Assembly (NCBI GenBank): GCA_005888675.1
Contig: VBBA01000062.1
Span: 1-5,665, forward strand
Length of the DNA stretch: 5,665 nt
Direction: 5' to 3'
Source: Candidatus Bathyarchaeota archaeon
Lineage (GTDB): Archaea > Thermoproteota > Bathyarchaeia > 40CM-2-53-6
Shown here: positions 4,185 to 5,665 of the stretch, one piece after another
Position numbering within the stretch: position 1 is the stretch's first letter
How the letters are laid out: each line of letters begins with the position of its first letter
Notes under the pieces: generated by a model
Database searches by the model: none
What the model saw: the letters and a program-made list of their open reading frames with translations, nothing else
Told to the model about the DNA's origin: nothing
Program-made: the position numbers and the translations under genes

Positions 4185-5282
4185 ATGACAGACCCTAGAA
4201 TAATTGAACATGCCAAGTTCATCGTCAACAAATCCACCCGCGTAAAGAAGAACGATAATGTTGTCGTCCATCTCGATGATGACGGCATGGATCTCGAGGT
4301 TGAGATCTACAAGGAAGCTGCAGGGATAGGGGCTCATTCAATAATTATTGCGCTTCCCTCAGAGGCTTTACGAGGTGAACTGGCCAACGCTCCCACAGAC
4401 GCGCTCGCATCTACACCCAAACACATTCTAAGTCTCATCTCTAGTTGTGACGTGTACATTGGGATAAGATCAGATTCGAACTTACGCTCTCTTGCTAGCA
4501 CGGACCCGAGAAATCTTGCATTGTACTCGAAGGGACAACATCCAATAAACGAGACACGCTTGACTAAACGTTGGTGTCTTACGCAGTATCCGAACGAGGC
4601 TTATGCTCAAGAAGCAGGAATGAGTTTGACAGAATACCAAGACTTCGTTTATCGAGCCATCCTTCTCGACGTTGACGAACAACACAAGCGCATGGAGAAA
4701 CTTGCCACTCTTATGAAGACCGCTGACAAGGTCAGATTGATCGGTGACAGGACTAATCTCGAATTCTCGATCAAAGGCAGAACTCCGGTCATCAGCGACC
4801 CAGTCCACAACGTCCCTAGCGGCGAGGTCTTCACCGCTCCGTTGGACACCAGCGCTAACGGGGAGATCTACTTCGACCTTCCAGCCATCCGGTTAGGTAG
4901 AGAGGTCAGAGGCGTCCATCTCAACTTCAAAGATGGGAAGGCTGTGGACGTGTCCGCTGAACAGAACGAGGATTTTCTCAGAGAACAGCTCAATATTGAT
5001 GATGGTGCCAAGCGATCGGGAGAGTTTGGCGTTGGAATGAACCTCAACATCGACAGATTCACAAAGAACATCCTCTTCGACGAAAAGATCGGAGGCACAA
5101 TTCATCTTGCAATGGGCAGGGCCTACAAGGAGAACGGGGGGACGAATGAAAGTATTCTCCACTGGGACTTCATCAAGAACATGCATCAGGGCAGGATCAT
5201 GATGGATGGCAAAACCATCCAAGAGAACGGTCGATTTCTCTGGGAATCACAGGCATCAAGCCGACAAAGCAAAAGGGAGTAG
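4185..5282 (+). CDS. M29 family metallo-aminopeptidase (aminopeptidase T/AmpS/PepS type)
   Basis: A complete 365-residue cytoplasmic metallo-exopeptidase that removes N-terminal amino acids from peptides, using a two-metal centre. The N-terminal half (about 1-190) is the alpha/beta domain; the C-terminal half carries the family's metal and catalytic residues in order: Glu214 (VPSGEVFTAP), Glu280 (SGEFGVGMN), His307 (GTIHLAMGRAY), Tyr314, and His326 with Asp328 (ILHWDFI). These match by order and spacing the residues known in Thermus aminopeptidase T (Glu250, Glu316, His345, Tyr352, His376, Asp378). All are present, so the enzyme should be active. Length is at the lower end of the family's usual 365-410. 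The C-terminus ends in a short basic Ser/Gln tail. It stands alone on the plus strand, with its own ribosome-binding site, and is convergent with the gene fragment at the right edge. Its role is probably peptide turnover. Confidence 0.95.
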   Translation: MTDPRIIEHAKFIVNKSTRVKKNDNVVVHLDDDGMDLEVEIYKEAAGIGAHSIIIALPSEALRGELANAPTDALASTPKHILSLISSCDVYIGIRSDSNLRSLASTDPRNLALYSKGQHPINETRLTKRWCLTQYPNEAYAQEAGMSLTEYQDFVYRAILLDVDEQHKRMEKLATLMKTADKVRLIGDRTNLEFSIKGRTPVISDPVHNVPSGEVFTAPLDTSANGEIYFDLPAIRLGREVRGVHLNFKDGKAVDVSAEQNEDFLREQLNIDDGAKRSGEFGVGMNLNIDRFTKNILFDEKIGGTIHLAMGRAYKENGGTNESILHWDFIKNMHQGRIMMDGKTIQENGRFLWESQASSRQSKRE

Positions 5283-5441
5283 CCTGCAGCCTGGACAAAC
5301 CCCTCATTAACCCGAGTTCCTTCTCAACAACACTCAACCAACGCGGAAGCTCAGAATACTTTCACACTGGAGACACTTGCACTATTTGCTTGATTTCCCC
5401 TAGGAATCGACCCAGTTTCCCCAAGAGCGGTATACTGGCCA

Positions 5442-5511
5442 CGAGGAAATATTCTGTGCGTGGCGATGAGGCCAGCCGAGGAATACTTTCTGAAATTCGA
5501 GGATTACTTTC
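5442..5511. repeat. Three CGAGGA-AT-rich-TTC repeats
   Basis: CGAGGAATACTTTC (5477-5490) and CGAGGATTACTTTC (5498-5511) differ at one of 14 positions and are 21 bases apart. A looser copy, CGAGGAAATATTCTG, lies at 5442-5456, and GAATACTTTC alone recurs at 5354-5363. The 21-base period equals two helical turns or seven codons. Confidence 0.5.
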
Positions 5512-5531
5512 AGCGCAAGAAAAACTCGTGA
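5466..5531 (+). CDS. Doubtful 21-residue ORF
   Basis: ATG at 5466, TGA at 5529-5531. The peptide begins MRPAEEYFLKFEDYFQRKK and is acidic-aromatic then basic, with an internal heptad echo (EEYFLKF / EDYFQRK) that follows directly from the 21-base DNA repeat. A TATA-like box at 5431-5435 has suitable spacing, but there is no Shine-Dalgarno sequence at normal distance and no recognised family. The frame is open upstream to a TGA near 5391. Chance is a fully adequate explanation. Confidence 0.15.
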   Translation: MRPAEEYFLKFEDYFQRKKNS

Positions 5532-5565
5532 TGACCAGTCCACTCCGGAACCCCTTATTCCGAAG

Positions 5566-5665
5566 CTACAGGAACCTTTCTTTCAGGGCGTCCCGTTCTG
5601 CTTCGAGGATCATGTCGAAGAACCTGTCAGACGCTGTCTTGGACACTCTCAATATCCGTCCAGCA
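5566..5665 (-). CDS. C-terminal end of an unidentified protein, cut by right edge
   Basis: On the minus strand a frame open from the right edge runs 32 codons to TAG at 5568-5566. The visible residues, AGRILRVSKTASDRFFDMIL followed by EAERDALKERFL, look like a short strand then an amphipathic, charged C-terminal helix, typical of real coding sequence. I do not recognise the family from this fragment. The opposite strand is also open here, but its translation is Ser/Arg/Leu-rich in the manner of an antisense frame. The gene converges on the aminopeptidase, with 283 bases between the two stops. Confidence 0.5.
   Translation of the reverse strand, partial: AGRILRVSKTASDRFFDMILEAERDALKERFL

Larger units (their letters stand above)
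5283..5565. other. Convergent intergenic region with CGAGGA repeats
   Basis: This 283-base gap lies between the aminopeptidase stop and the stop of the minus-strand gene fragment. It has no strong hairpin terminator; a weak CGGAA-7-TTCCG stem (5546-5562) lies four bases past the minus-strand stop. It also contains a TATA-like GGTATAC (5429-5435), CGAGGA-type repeats and a 21-codon ORF. No recognised gene or RNA is seen. Confidence 0.5.

Noticed and set aside
4482..5222. Minus-strand ORFs inside the aminopeptidase (108, 66, 76 and 109 codons)
   Set aside because: They are shadows of a complete M29 gene that has all its metal-binding residues on the plus strand.
5279..5665. Long plus-strand frame open to the right edge
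   Set aside because: Free of stops for over 380 bases, but its translation is Ser/Arg/Pro-rich with no domain-like pattern, it begins within the aminopeptidase end, and its last third is antisense to a better-looking minus-strand C-terminus.
1..5665. Search for CRISPR arrays, insertion sequences and rRNA
   Set aside because: No regularly spaced repeats, terminal inverted repeats, transposase-like proteins or rRNA-like stretches were seen.

Overview
The window looks like archaeal chromosomal DNA, most plausibly Thermoproteota (Nitrososphaeria-like). The grounds are: BRE/TATA-type promoter elements with very short predicted leaders, or none, in front of several genes; mixed ATG, GTG and TTG starts; a tiny single C2H2-type zinc-finger protein; a zinc-ribbon/RDD membrane protein; and a DUF4242-type protein with a sequence style I associate with that group. 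The phylum is an inference from family content; the archaeal assignment is firmer. There is no insertion sequence, CRISPR array, rRNA or recognisable tRNA.

Layout. Seven genes or gene ends lie on the minus strand from 3927 down to the left edge: a 48-residue C2H2 zinc-finger protein (3927-3781) followed 36 bases later by a TTG-initiated, membrane-anchored exported protein (3744-2899); a DUF4242 protein (2574-2338); a zinc-ribbon plus RDD membrane protein (2267-1677); a single-cysteine peroxiredoxin (1556-954) overlapping a DsbA-family CPYC thioredoxin-fold protein (976-359); and the 5' part of a CopD/DUF2269-like membrane protein cut by the left edge (223 to 2). On the plus strand is a complete M29 family metallo-aminopeptidase (4185-5282). 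A C-terminal fragment of another minus-strand gene enters from the right edge (5665-5566), convergent with it.

Functional picture. The clearest unit is the peroxiredoxin/DsbA pair, translationally coupled and probably a peroxide-detoxification couple: the peroxiredoxin has no resolving cysteine, so a partner thiol protein is expected. The peroxiredoxin and RDD genes share a nearly identical promoter core (CCGAAAMACTTA). The zinc-finger and exported-protein genes form a second probable operon.

The least ordinary region is 2641-2898, between DUF4242 and the exported-protein gene. It holds, in order on the plus strand, a direct repeat (ACGTGCCC twice, 13 bases apart), a TATA-like box, an 11-base palindrome near the predicted transcription start, a 27-codon ORF, and a long GC-rich hairpin with two competing 5' arms followed by T5. 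It reads as a compact self-contained transcript, either a micro-protein gene or a small RNA, and is the best candidate here for something undescribed. A second, weaker puzzle is the convergent gap 5283-5565, which carries CGAGGA-type repeats and a 21-codon ORF behind a TATA-like box.
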